64,000 nucleotides of DNA. It comes from Acidimicrobiia bacterium (lineage in GTDB: Bacteria > Actinomycetota > Acidimicrobiia > Spongiisociales > JAHEDJ01). The notes beneath the pieces are model-generated. The model did not search any database. It had not been told where the DNA came from and saw nothing but the letters and a program-made list of their open reading frames with translations. Positions 7,953 to 16,500 of the stretch are shown piece by piece (position 1 is the first letter of the stretch; every line of letters begins with the position of its first letter). The stretch covers positions 1 through 64,000 of the forward strand of contig JARGFH010000002.1 in assembly GCA_029210695.1 (NCBI GenBank), in the 5' to 3' direction. Made by a program: the position numbers and the translations under genes.

Positions 7953-9140
7953 ATGCGTCGCATCCTCATCCTCAACGGCCCAAACTTGAATCTCCTTGGG
8001 ACCCGGAAACCCGAAATGTACGGATCCACCACACTCGGTGAGCTCGATCGGTTGTGCACCGAGTGGGGTGCACTTCACGGTCTCGACGTCGAAACGTTTC
8101 AGTCGAATCACGAGGGTGTTCTGATCGACCGGTTGCACCAGGCTCGCGAAGACATCGACGGGATCGTTCTCAATCCCGGAGCGCTCACGCACTACTCCTA
8201 CGCTTTGCACGATGCAATCGAGGCGATTGGACTACCGGTCGTTGAGGTCCACATCTCGAATATCAAGGAAAGAGAGTCATGGCGCGCCCATTCGGTGGTC
8301 ACGCCGGCTTGCGTCCACACCATCTACGGTCGCGGGGTCGACGGCTACCGCTGGGCGATCGACCATCTCGTCCACCGGGAGACGCGACCGCCCAGAGCAC
8401 TGGAATACGCGACCGGCGACAGCCACGTCGGTGACCTTCGCCTGCCGGATGGCGAGGGCCCGCACCCTGTCGCCGTTCTCATTCATGGTGGATTCTGGCG
8501 GCACCATTGGACCCGCGACACCCTGGACGCTCTCGCAGTCGATCTTGCCGCCAGGGGATTCGCAACGTGGAACATCGAATACCGTCGCGTCGGCATGGGT
8601 GGCGGGTATCCGGCCACCCTGCAGGACGTGGCGGCCGCCATCGATCATCTCGATGAGCTGGCGGCTGAGTATCACCTCGATCTGCAACGCGTCGTCGTGC
8701 TCGGCCATTCGGCAGGTGGTCAGCTCGCTCTTTGGGCGGCCAACCGCCACCGCCTCAAAGAGGATGATCCGGGTGCCGGGCCGCGGGTGCTGCCCGAAGC
8801 GGCAGTCTCGCTGGCCGGAGTCACAGACCTTGAGGCCGCCGAAACAACGAACCTTGGTGACGGGGCGGTGGACGGTTTCCTGGGCAAGGCGCCGCGTGAC
8901 GAAGCGTACCGGGTGGCTTCCCCGCTCCATTCGCTGCCCGCGGACCGGCCGCACCTGATCGTTCACGGCACGAAAGACGACCGGGTGCCGATCTCGTTCG
9001 CGCACTCCTACGTCGAGGCGGCTCGCCGGCCGGGCACCAAAGTGGAGCTCATCGAGATCAACGGTGCCGACCACTTCGATCCGATCGCACCGACAGGACC
9101 TGCCTGGGCTGCGGTAGTCGAGCGACTAGCCACGCTCTGA
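7953..9140 (+). CDS. aroQ: Fusion: type II 3-dehydroquinate dehydratase + alpha/beta hydrolase
   Basis: Residues 1 to about 145 are a complete AroQ: ILNGPNLNLLGTRKPEMYG carries the catalytic Tyr and Arg on the lid, LNPGALTHYSYALHDA the conserved Asn/His, and EVHISNIKERESWRAHSV the His and Arg. This domain converts 3-dehydroquinate to 3-dehydroshikimate in the shikimate pathway. Residues about 150-395 form an esterase-type alpha/beta hydrolase with oxyanion motif HGGFW, nucleophile elbow GHSAGG, acid HGTKDDRVP and histidine GADHFDP, resembling BD-FAE and kynurenine-formamidase-like enzymes. The reading frame is continuous with no stop between them. The hydrolase substrate is unknown. The next gene overlaps its stop by 1 bp. 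Confidence 0.88.
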   Translation: MRRILILNGPNLNLLGTRKPEMYGSTTLGELDRLCTEWGALHGLDVETFQSNHEGVLIDRLHQAREDIDGIVLNPGALTHYSYALHDAIEAIGLPVVEVHISNIKERESWRAHSVVTPACVHTIYGRGVDGYRWAIDHLVHRETRPPRALEYATGDSHVGDLRLPDGEGPHPVAVLIHGGFWRHHWTRDTLDALAVDLAARGFATWNIEYRRVGMGGGYPATLQDVAAAIDHLDELAAEYHLDLQRVVVLGHSAGGQLALWAANRHRLKEDDPGAGPRVLPEAAVSLAGVTDLEAAETTNLGDGAVDGFLGKAPRDEAYRVASPLHSLPADRPHLIVHGTKDDRVPISFAHSYVEAARRPGTKVELIEINGADHFDPIAPTGPAWAAVVERLATL

Positions 9141-9784
9141 TGTTCCCAGCGTTGGCGGCGACTACCGCAGTGGCCATGGCGGTGCTGGTCTGGGCTGAAT
9201 GGAAGCACTCGAAGATCCGGTTGATCGCCAAGCCACTCGCCTCCGCCGGCTTCGTTGCCGCCGCACTCCAACGGGGAGCCTTCGATTCGACGTACGGGAG
9301 GATCCTGCTACTCGGCCTGGTGCTGGCTGCAATCGGCGACGTTCTCCTGCTCGGCTCGACTCGCCGGATGTTCCTGGCCGGCCTGGTCAGCTTCCTGCTC
9401 GGTCACGTGGCGTATGGGGTTGCCTTTTCGACCCTTGGGCTACGGCACGGCACAGACATCGACTTCATCTGGACGGCGGCGGTGAGCTTGCCGATCGCCG
9501 CCGTCTCCTACGTGGTGTTCAGATGGCTGAAGCCGCACCTATCGGACGATATGCGCAGCCCGGTGTTGGCGTACGTGCTCGTCATCACGGTCATGGTGTT
9601 GACTGCGTTCTTCGCAGTCGAAGGTGGCGCCACGGGCTTGATCCTGGTCGGTGCGGTTGGGTTCTTCCTATCAGATCTGGCCGTCGCTCGTAATCTCGTA
9701 GTCGAATCGATCACAAATCGGGTGTGGGGCCTGCCGCTGTATTACGCCGCCCAATTGGTGCTGGCCTGGACGGCCGGGACCTGA
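9140..9784 (+). CDS. YhhN/TMEM86-family membrane protein
   Basis: The 214-aa integral membrane protein has about seven to eight hydrophobic helices. It carries the family's acidic and polar motifs GDVLLLGSTRRMFLAGLVSFLLGH and FFLSDLAVARN. Eukaryotic TMEM86 relatives are lysoplasmalogenases that cleave vinyl-ether lipids; bacterial function is mostly inferred. It is translationally coupled to the AroQ-hydrolase gene (TGATG). Its stop codon directly abuts the stop of the convergent ferritin gene. Confidence 0.8.
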   Translation: MFPALAATTAVAMAVLVWAEWKHSKIRLIAKPLASAGFVAAALQRGAFDSTYGRILLLGLVLAAIGDVLLLGSTRRMFLAGLVSFLLGHVAYGVAFSTLGLRHGTDIDFIWTAAVSLPIAAVSYVVFRWLKPHLSDDMRSPVLAYVLVITVMVLTAFFAVEGGATGLILVGAVGFFLSDLAVARNLVVESITNRVWGLPLYYAAQLVLAWTAGT

Positions 9785-10294
9785 TTATTCGCCTTCGGCC
9801 GACGGCTGGCGGGCTCCGAGCTCACGATCGAGCATCAGCAGCGCCGTTCGATCGTCACCGATCATCTTGAGTTGCTCCACTATCAAGCCGACGTTTGCCT
9901 CTTCTTCGATCTGCTCCTCTACGAACCAGTTGAGCAATGGATAGCTGGCGAAGTCCCGATCGTCGGTGGCCAGTGCGTACAGGTTGTTGATGGCGGCCGT
10001 GACCTTCTGCTCATGCCCGAGCGACGCTTCGAATGCCGACCGGGCGGTGGTCAGAGAGAGCCCCGGGGCGGCGATCGCTTCCAGTTCGATATGGCCCTCC
10101 CGGTCGAGCACGAAATCGAAGAACTTCATCGCATGAACTCGCTCTTCCTCAGCCTGGAGTCGCATCCAGGCGGACATACCCGGCAAATTCTCCTCGTCCA
10201 GGAAGGCGGCCATTTGGAGGTATGCGTAGGAGGAAGCCAACTCCAGATTGATCTGGTCGTTGAAGGCGGCTTCGAGTTTCGTGCTGATCGGCAT
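9785..10294 (-). CDS. Ferritin (non-haem)
   Basis: The 169-aa four-helix ferritin oxidises Fe(II) and stores iron in a 24-mer shell. Ferroxidase ligands are visible in LELASSYAYLQMA and RLQAEEERVHAMKFF (Glu, Glu-x-x-His), with further Glu residues in NWFVEEQIEEEANV. No haem-binding bacterioferritin methionine is evident, so FtnA/BfrB-type is preferred. The ATG at 10294 follows AGGAG by 9 nt; a longer open frame upstream has no such site. It is divergent from the kinase gene at 10413, with a 118-bp shared control region. Confidence 0.93.
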   Translation of the reverse strand: MPISTKLEAAFNDQINLELASSYAYLQMAAFLDEENLPGMSAWMRLQAEEERVHAMKFFDFVLDREGHIELEAIAAPGLSLTTARSAFEASLGHEQKVTAAINNLYALATDDRDFASYPLLNWFVEEQIEEEANVGLIVEQLKMIGDDRTALLMLDRELGARQPSAEGE

Positions 10295-10315
10295 GTTGTC
10301 GTCTCCTGGATCTGG

Positions 10316-10345
10316 CGAACGGTATCCATGATATCCGGCCGTTCG
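10316..10345. promoter_or_regulatory. Inverted repeat in ferritin upstream region
   Basis: CGAACGG (10316-10322) and CCGTTCG (10339-10345) are perfect 7-bp arms with a 16-nt spacer, in the 118-bp region between divergent ferritin and kinase genes. It could be an operator for either gene; it does not match an IdeR or Fur consensus. Confidence 0.4.
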
Positions 10346-10412
10346 ATTCTGGAATCCGGCTGCATTCCGCCCGGTTACCCTGGCGGCCGTCGACGACAAA
10401 AGGAGCGCGAAC

Positions 10413-11057
10413 ATGCGCGGTGACATCATCATTGTGGAAGAGCACCACCGGGCCGCCGCCGCGGACATCGTCGCCCATCTCCTCCCGGCGATTCGTGCGC
10501 GACACGACCGCTACACCATCACCGTGGCGGGCGAATCGGGAAGCGGCAAGTCCGAAACGGCCAAAGCGCTCGAAGAGGAACTCGGCCGGCACGGTGTCAA
10601 CGCCGGCATCCTGCAACAGGACGACTACTTCGTGTATCCGCCACGCACCAACCACGAGGCCCGGGTAGAGGATATCTCCTGGGTGGGTGCCAATGAGGTT
10701 CACCTCGATCTTCTCGATGAACACCTGGCCTCCGCCCGCGCAGGAGCGACCTCACTCGAGAAGCCGTTGGTGATCTATGAAGACGATTCGATCACTACCG
10801 AAGTGATGTCGCTCGCCGGACTGGAGGTTGTAATCGCCGAAGGCACCTACACGAGCCTGCTCGCCAACGTCGACACGCGGATCTTCATCGCTCGCAACCG
10901 TCTCGAGACCCTGGCCGCCAGGCAGAATCGGGGACGTGAAGCCATGGATCCGTTCATCGAACAAGTGCTGGAGATCGAGCACGCCATCATCGGCCCACAG
11001 GTCGAACGAGCAGACATCGTGATCACGCGGGACTATGCGGTCGAGTTCAACACCTGA
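10413..11057 (+). CDS. Uridine kinase / phosphoribulokinase-family P-loop kinase
   Basis: This is a 214-aa P-loop NTPase with Walker A GESGSGKSETAK. It has the family's QQDDYFVYPPRTNHEARVE segment (substrate-site Asp/Tyr) and VVIAEGTYTSLL, the counterpart of the EG motif of uridine kinases. A nucleoside or sugar substrate is likely but not resolvable. It appears cytosolic. AGGAG lies 7 nt before the ATG. Divergent from ferritin; no operon partner is visible downstream. Confidence 0.78.
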   Translation: MRGDIIIVEEHHRAAAADIVAHLLPAIRARHDRYTITVAGESGSGKSETAKALEEELGRHGVNAGILQQDDYFVYPPRTNHEARVEDISWVGANEVHLDLLDEHLASARAGATSLEKPLVIYEDDSITTEVMSLAGLEVVIAEGTYTSLLANVDTRIFIARNRLETLAARQNRGREAMDPFIEQVLEIEHAIIGPQVERADIVITRDYAVEFNT

Positions 11058-11236
11058 AAGCCTCGATTGGGATCACCGACGCGCAGGCGGGTCGGTGAGA
11101 CTCCGGTCGGGAAACAGCCCGGGCGCTGCCCGGTACTCCGCCCCCTACCACTATCTGCCAGGTCGAGACTTGTCCTAGCCCATCAATCGGCATACCCTGC
11201 TCCGGGCTGGACCATCCGGCCGGGAGTTTCTCCTTC

Positions 11237-12059
11237 ATGCGCCGTGCCGCTTACCTCATCTTCGCAGGCATCACACTCGTTGCCTTGTCATTCGCCGGTT
11301 TCGCAGTCTTTGCACCGGTTGCCGTCGACGCGCCCGAAATCCCAGTCCAGATAGACCTTCCAGACGGGCGAGGTCTGGCGGCGGGACGCCTGGCCAGCAT
11401 GTCGTTCACGGCCGTGGCATCGAGCGTCGAGATACAGTCCGGCGGCGGCAGCCTCATGGCTGCGTCGCCGGTACCGGGCAATCGCGTGGAGATCCTCGAA
11501 GCAGCAACCACGACTATCCCCAGGTCCTCCTCGTCCTCCTCGTCCTCCTCCTCCACCACCACCCCCCCCCTCCTCGACAACTTCGACGACCACTACCGCA
11601 CCACCTGTGACCACAACAACACTGCCCGAGACCACGACCACCACCACGGTGGCGGAGTCGACCACGACGACGGTGGCCCCCACAACGACGACAACGACCC
11701 TCCCGGACACGACGACGACCACCACCACCCTCCCGCCGACCGGACCTTTGACTGAAGCGGAGATGCGTGAGCTCGCCGCCGGGTTCTTCCCCGCCGAAGA
11801 AGTCGACAAGGCCGTGCTGATCGCCGAGTGTGAATCTGGACTGAATCCGAGCGCGTACAACCCGAGCGGACCATACGGAGGGCTCTATCAGCACCTGGAG
11901 GCAGCCTGGGACTCCAGAGCTGCGGCAGCCGGTTACCCCGGAGCCAGCATTTTCGATGCTGAAGCCAACACAGCGGCCGCATATCTGCTCTGGTCGTCCA
12001 GCGGGTGGAGCCCGTGGCCGTGGTGCGATGCGTGGGCCGACGGGCAACTCGGGGGCTGA
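11237..12059 (+). CDS. Secreted/anchored lysozyme-like protein with Thr-rich linker, interrupted by a frameshift at a C9 tract
   Basis: Two frames make one gene. The first (from ATG 11237) has a signal or membrane helix (YLIFAGITLVALSFAGFAVF) and a periplasmic stretch, then enters a Ser/Thr run. The second carries on the Thr/Pro linker (TTTTLPETTTT...) from about 11571 and ends in an SLT/lysozyme-like domain, with the likely catalytic Glu in LIAECESGLNPSAYNPSGPYGG. The frames meet at nine consecutive C bases (11562-11570); eight would restore a single reading frame. It may act on peptidoglycan, like transglycosylases or Rpf proteins. As written it is broken. Confidence 0.75.
11562..11570 (+). 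repeat. Homopolymeric C9 tract at the frameshift point
   Basis: Nine C bases sit between the Ser/Thr codons and the Thr-rich linker. Removing one (or adding two) joins the signal-peptide frame to the lysozyme-domain frame. Poly-C tracts of this length are prone to slippage and to sequencing error. Confidence 0.9.
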
Positions 12060-12062
12060 TCG

Positions 12063-12731
12063 TCAGCGTCGGACGTACCGGACCGAGTTGCCGTCTTTTC
12101 CCGCCATGTCCAGCACAGACAGCTCCCGCAGGCAGTAGGTCATCTGTTGCGCCAGGCGCCGGGAGACGTTGAGTTTCTCCGCCAAATCCGAGGTCGTGAA
12201 CGGCTCGATCAGGTCGGCCGGCAGGAACCCGGCCAGGTCCTCTACAGATCTGATCAGCACCGACTCATCGACCTTGTGCAGCGCCCGACCTACAACGACC
12301 CAGCCTTTACGCCTCCATGCCTTGCCAGGTTCGTGCACCCGGTACTCGTCTTCGGAAGTAATCAACACCTCGAGTTCGAACCGGTCTTTCTGTATGAGGC
12401 CCGGGATGCTCACCAGCCGGCTGAAGATGTCCTCGAGCCGGCCGTGCTTGGGGGACTGACGGGCAGACAAGATCTCGCCACCGGTGCCGAGTTTCACGAT
12501 GCGACGGTCGGTGGCAATGGGAGCCACCAGCCGGACTGGATGTGACTCAAGCAGGTTGCTCAGCTTCGTGCGGAGGGAGGCGAATCCACCTGTCTGGACC
12601 TCGATGAGCAGCTCCCCACGGACCAAGTCGATGACATAGCCATCGACGGGTTGCTCAAAGATGTCTCCATCGACGGCATACCATTCCTTGAGTTGGGCGT
12701 GTAGCGACCCCTCGTTGAGTGTTCCGATCAC
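12063..12731 (-). CDS. Unknown protein: possible PD-(D/E)XK-like domain plus C-terminal winged helix
   Basis: The 222-aa protein is of no recognised family. Near the N-terminus GYVIDLVRGELLIEVQTGG has the spacing of a nuclease-fold motif (D ... E-x-Q), where Q replaces the usual K. The last about 60 residues read as a winged helix-turn-helix (FTTSDLAEKLNVSRRLAQQMTYCLRELSVLDMAGK). A DNA-binding or DNA-processing role is therefore possible, but inferred. It starts from ATG 12731 and faces the lysozyme-like gene, with only 3 bp between their ends. The vapBC locus lies upstream on the same strand. Confidence 0.65.
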   Translation of the reverse strand: MIGTLNEGSLHAQLKEWYAVDGDIFEQPVDGYVIDLVRGELLIEVQTGGFASLRTKLSNLLESHPVRLVAPIATDRRIVKLGTGGEILSARQSPKHGRLEDIFSRLVSIPGLIQKDRFELEVLITSEDEYRVHEPGKAWRRKGWVVVGRALHKVDESVLIRSVEDLAGFLPADLIEPFTTSDLAEKLNVSRRLAQQMTYCLRELSVLDMAGKDGNSVRYVRR

Positions 12732-12790
12732 AGGTCCATGCTCCCAGCCCGCCGCCGATGGAGGGGGATTTCCAGCACGGCGGTGTTGCT

Positions 12791-13204
12791 CTAGGGGAGA
12801 AGCTCGAAGCTGTGGACGTGAGCGGGGCGGACGATTGAGAAGTGTTTCCGGTCGAGGGTTGCGATTTCGGTTACGTCGAGGCGCTCGGCCGCTGCAACCA
12901 CCGATGCGTCAACGGATCCAAGGGGAAGATCCCGGTACTGGTGCACAAACTCGGCGATTCGGAGCCAGTCGCCGGCCCTCACCGGCTCGACAGTGAACTC
13001 CCCCGCAGCGAGGTCGCCGAGGAACCGGACTTCAGCGTCTGCGCCCAGACGACTTCCGATCAGGTAGACGACCTCAGTGATGACGAGCGTCGGGATGATC
13101 AGCGGCCCAGGGTGGGTGAGCAGAAGCTCAAGAGATTGGCCGTGGTGGCGGTCGTCGGCGTCGACGTAGGCGTAGAGCGGTCCGGCGTCGACCAGAGTGG
13201 CTAT
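12791..13204 (-). CDS. vapC: VapC-type PIN-domain ribonuclease toxin (ATA start)
   Basis: The 137-residue PIN-domain protein has the full acidic active site: D6 (TLVDAGPLYAYVD), E44 (VITEVVYLIG), D99 (GSVDASVVAAAE) and D118 (IATLDRKHF). VapC toxins cleave tRNA or rRNA, and the Mg-binding acids are conserved here. There is no ATG, GTG or TTG before residue 75. The frame begins inside the vapB stop as ATAG, exactly where a coupled ATGA would sit, so ATA at 13202-13204 is the likely start. Gene finders requiring canonical starts would miss or truncate it. Confidence 0.82.
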   Translation of the reverse strand: MATLVDAGPLYAYVDADDRHHGQSLELLLTHPGPLIIPTLVITEVVYLIGSRLGADAEVRFLGDLAAGEFTVEPVRAGDWLRIAEFVHQYRDLPLGSVDASVVAAAERLDVTEIATLDRKHFSIVRPAHVHSFELLP

Positions 13205-13422
13205 CTCGCCACCTCGGCGGCCAGGATCTCTTCAATGCGCTCGGAGATGTCCTCGCGGCCACTGCGACCCGCACCGGCTGCTCGCAGGTGACGTGGTCGG
13301 CTGCCGAGGTGGTGTTCGATGGCTTCACGGGTCAGGTTGGAGACGGTTATTCCGCGTCGCTCAGCCTCGTGGCGGAGCTTGGCGTCGAGCTCGTCGGGGA
13401 GTTTGACCGTAGTTCGCTTCAT
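13201..13422 (-). CDS. vapB: VapB-type ribbon-helix-helix antitoxin
   Basis: The 73-aa protein has an N-terminal ribbon-helix-helix (KRTTVKLPDELDAKLRHEAERRGITVSNLTREAIEHHLG). A flexible basic C-terminus would wrap the toxin. It would neutralise VapC and repress its own operon. The stop overlaps the vapC start by 4 bp. A perfect 6-bp inverted repeat abuts the ATG. Confidence 0.85.
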   Translation of the reverse strand: MKRTTVKLPDELDAKLRHEAERRGITVSNLTREAIEHHLGSRPRHLRAAGAGRSGREDISERIEEILAAEVAR

Positions 13423-13438
13423 GGTATGTCAGCATACC
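13423..13438. promoter_or_regulatory. Probable VapB operator palindrome
   Basis: GGTATG-TCAG-CATACC is a perfect inverted repeat with a 4-nt spacer, immediately upstream of the vapB ATG (13422). It fits an RHH autoregulatory operator. No Shine-Dalgarno is visible between it and the ATG, so the mRNA may be leaderless. Confidence 0.6.
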
Positions 13439-13484
13439 CGCCTGGTCGATCAGGGGGAAGGGTTTCGAATTGCGGCCTGCACCT

Positions 13485-13519
13485 CGACTGCAGACATCGA
13501 GCCGCTAGCTCTGCAGTCG
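13485..13519. terminator. Inverted repeat downstream of dnaE2
   Basis: CGACTGCAGA (13485-13494) and TCTGCAGTCG (13510-13519) are perfect 10-bp arms around a 15-nt loop. They lie 50 bp past the dnaE2 stop on the minus strand. There is no T-tract, so termination is only a guess; it could also be an upstream site for vapBC. Confidence 0.3.
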
Positions 13520-13569
13520 TCTCGCCGGCGGGCAGCTGGAGTGGTTCGGCACACTCTCCAGCGGGAATG

Positions 13570-16500
13570 TCACCGGAAATCCCGTGACGTGACCCCCATG
13601 GCCGGCCACGGGGTAAACGATCTGGCAACGAAGTTCGTGACACCGTCCCGAAACTCGAGGACACCTTCAATAACCAGACCGGGATTCCTTCTGGCGACGT
13701 CACGATTGGCCGTCCAGATATCGGGCAGCACGATCACATTGAGCAAGCCGGTCTCGTCTTCGAGGTTGAAGAAGATCACCCCATTGGCCGTAGACGGACG
13801 TTGCCGGTGGGTAACGATGCCTCCAATCCGAGCGCGAACACCGTTGCGTTCGGTCGCCAATGCCTGAGCGACCGTGCGACATCCCAACCGGTCGAGGCGG
13901 TCCCGCACGAATTCAACCGGATGTCGAACCGAGATCCCGGTTGCCCACAGGTCGGCCTCTGCCTCATTCTCTTCGCTCATCCCCGGGAGTTGGGGCGCCT
14001 CTGCTCCCGGCGAGAGCGGCAATCGGTCTGGACTGATCTCGGCGAGAGCCCCCGCCGCCCACAAACCCTCCCGCCTGGTCAAACCCAACGACTCGAGCGC
14101 CCCGGCAGCCGCTAGTCCTTCCAGTGCATCTACCCTCAACCCCGTTCGATGAGCGAGGTCCTGCGGTGATTGGAACCGGCCGCCGGCCTGCCGGGCTGCC
14201 TCCACCCTGGTGATCTCGGCCTCTCCGAGGTTACGGACATATCGCAAGCCGAGTCGCACGGCGACGGAAGGCCGCAGCGGATCTTCAACCGGTCCCCTCC
14301 CCCGCCGCCACGCCTGCCCGTAGTACTCGGCCAGGTCGTCGGGGTCCGCATCGTGCGGTTCGATCGTGCAGTCGTGCCAGGAGGCGTTCACATCGGGACT
14401 GCGAACTACCACCCCATGGCGGGCGGCGTCCTGTACCAGGCTATTCGGGCTGTAGAAGCCCATCGGGTATGCGTTGAGCAGGCCGGCCAGGAACTCTGCC
14501 GGCCAGTGATACTTCAACCAGGCAGACATGTAGACGATGTATGCGAAACTCACCGAGTGACTCTCAGGAAACCCGAACGAGGCAAACCCCTGGAGCTTCT
14601 CCCAGATCTCATCGGCTGCCGGCCCGATGATCCCGTTGGACGCCATCCCATCGAACACCTCGTCACGCAGACGTCCCATCGCCTCGTCTGACCGCTTGTG
14701 GGTCATGGCAGAGCGCAGTCGATCTGACTGATTGCCGTCGAAACCTGCACACACCCTGGCGAGTTCCATCAATTGCTCCTGAAAGATGGGAACGCCCAGT
14801 GTCTTGCGCAGCACCGGTTCTGTGAGCGGGTGAGGAAATCGGATCTCCTCCTCACCGTTTCGACGTCGTAGGTACGGATGTACCGACTGCCCCTGGATCG
14901 GCCCCGGCCGAATCAGAGCTACCTCGACGGCCAGATCGTAGAACGTCTTCGGCTTCATCTTCGGCAGCGTCGCCATCTGCGCTCTGGACTCGACCTGAAA
15001 CACGCCGACGGTGTCCGCTTTGGTCAACATCCGGTAAACGGCCGGTTCTTGCGGGATCGTGGCCAGATCGATCGACAAACCGTGGGCCGACTGGATCATG
15101 TCTGCGGTGAGGTGCAGAGCATTGAGCATCCCCAATCCCAGCAGATCGAACTTGACGATCCCGATCGAGGCACAATCGTCCTTATCCCATTGAATAACCG
15201 ATCGGCCTTCCATCCGTCCCCACTCCACCGGCACGACCTGCCACAACGGCCGATCGGCGATCACCATTCCACCGGAGTGAATCCCTAGATGACGGGGGAA
15301 CCCATCCATGCGGTGGCAGACGTCGTAGACGAACTCAGCCGTCATCCCTTCCGGAAGCGGAGCTTCGAGGCGCAGCTTTGCCGGGTTTCGCGTATCGACG
15401 TACTTCGAAAGTCCATCGACCTGCGCCTGGGTGAATCCGAAGGCCTTGCCGACATCACGCAAAACCGACCGGGCCCGGTAGGTGATGACGTTGGCGACCA
15501 TCGCCGCCCGCTCCCGCCCGTAGCGTCGATAGCAGTACTGGATCACCTCTTCCCGGCGGTCCGCCTCCAGGTCGAGGTCGATGTCGGGTGGTCGTCCGCG
15601 TTCCTCAGTGAGAAATCGCTCGAATGGAAGTCCGAGCCGTATCGGATCAACCCTGGTCAAACCGATACATCGACACACTGCCGAGTCGGCTCCCGAACCC
15701 CGGATCTGACAGTAGATATCCTGGCTCCTGGCGAACTGCACGATGTCCCAGACGACCAGGAAGTATCCGGGGAAGTTGAGCTTGCCTATCACCGCCAGTT
15801 CATGTTCGAGTCGCTGCACTGCCCGGGGATCAACTCCTCCCGCCCCGTCCGGATAGACCTCCCTGGCGCCTTCGAAGGTCAGGTGCCGGAGGTATTCCAT
15901 CTCGGAACGGAAGTGGCCCGGCATCGGAAAGTCCGGTAGTTGCGGCGCCACCAGGTTGAGGTCGAAGGCCAGCGATTCTCCCAACCGCACAGAACGTTCC
16001 ACCACACCGGGGTAGGCGGAGAAGCGTTCGATCATCTCGACCGGACGCTTGAGATGGCGTTCGTCGGTGGCCGGTCGATAGCCGTCTTGTTCGGTGAGCG
16101 ACCGCCGTCCGGCAATGGCTGCAGCAACATCCGCCAGGGCTGCCTCGCCCCGATCGTGGTAGTGAACATTGTTGGTCGCCACCATCGGAAGCCGTAACCG
16201 TCGCCCTACTTCCCACAACACGTCGTTGCGGACATCATCCTCTGGCAGGCGGTGATGCCAGAGTTCGAGGTGCAGACGGTTGCCAAAGATCTCACGGAGG
16301 GGCCGTGCTGCCGCCAGGGCGGCGTCGAGGTCGCCCCTTCTCGCCGCGGCCGGGACCGCACCTTGCCAGCACCCGGTGAGCGCCACCAGGTGGCCGACCC
16401 GGGCGGCTTCGTCGAGATCTGCCCAGGAGTAGACGGGCCGATCCTTCTCGCCCCGGAACTGGGCTCTGGTGACGAGGTGACTGATCGCTGCATAACCCGC

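Noticed and set aside
7455-8210. 251-codon minus-strand frame overlapping the hypothetical gene and the aroQ start
   Set aside because: It runs through the start of a well-supported AroQ domain on the other strand and resembles no family.
11288-11860. Val/Gly-rich minus-strand frame across the Thr-rich linker
   Set aside because: It is the complement of Thr codons (ACC to GGT) and lacks a ribosome-binding site.
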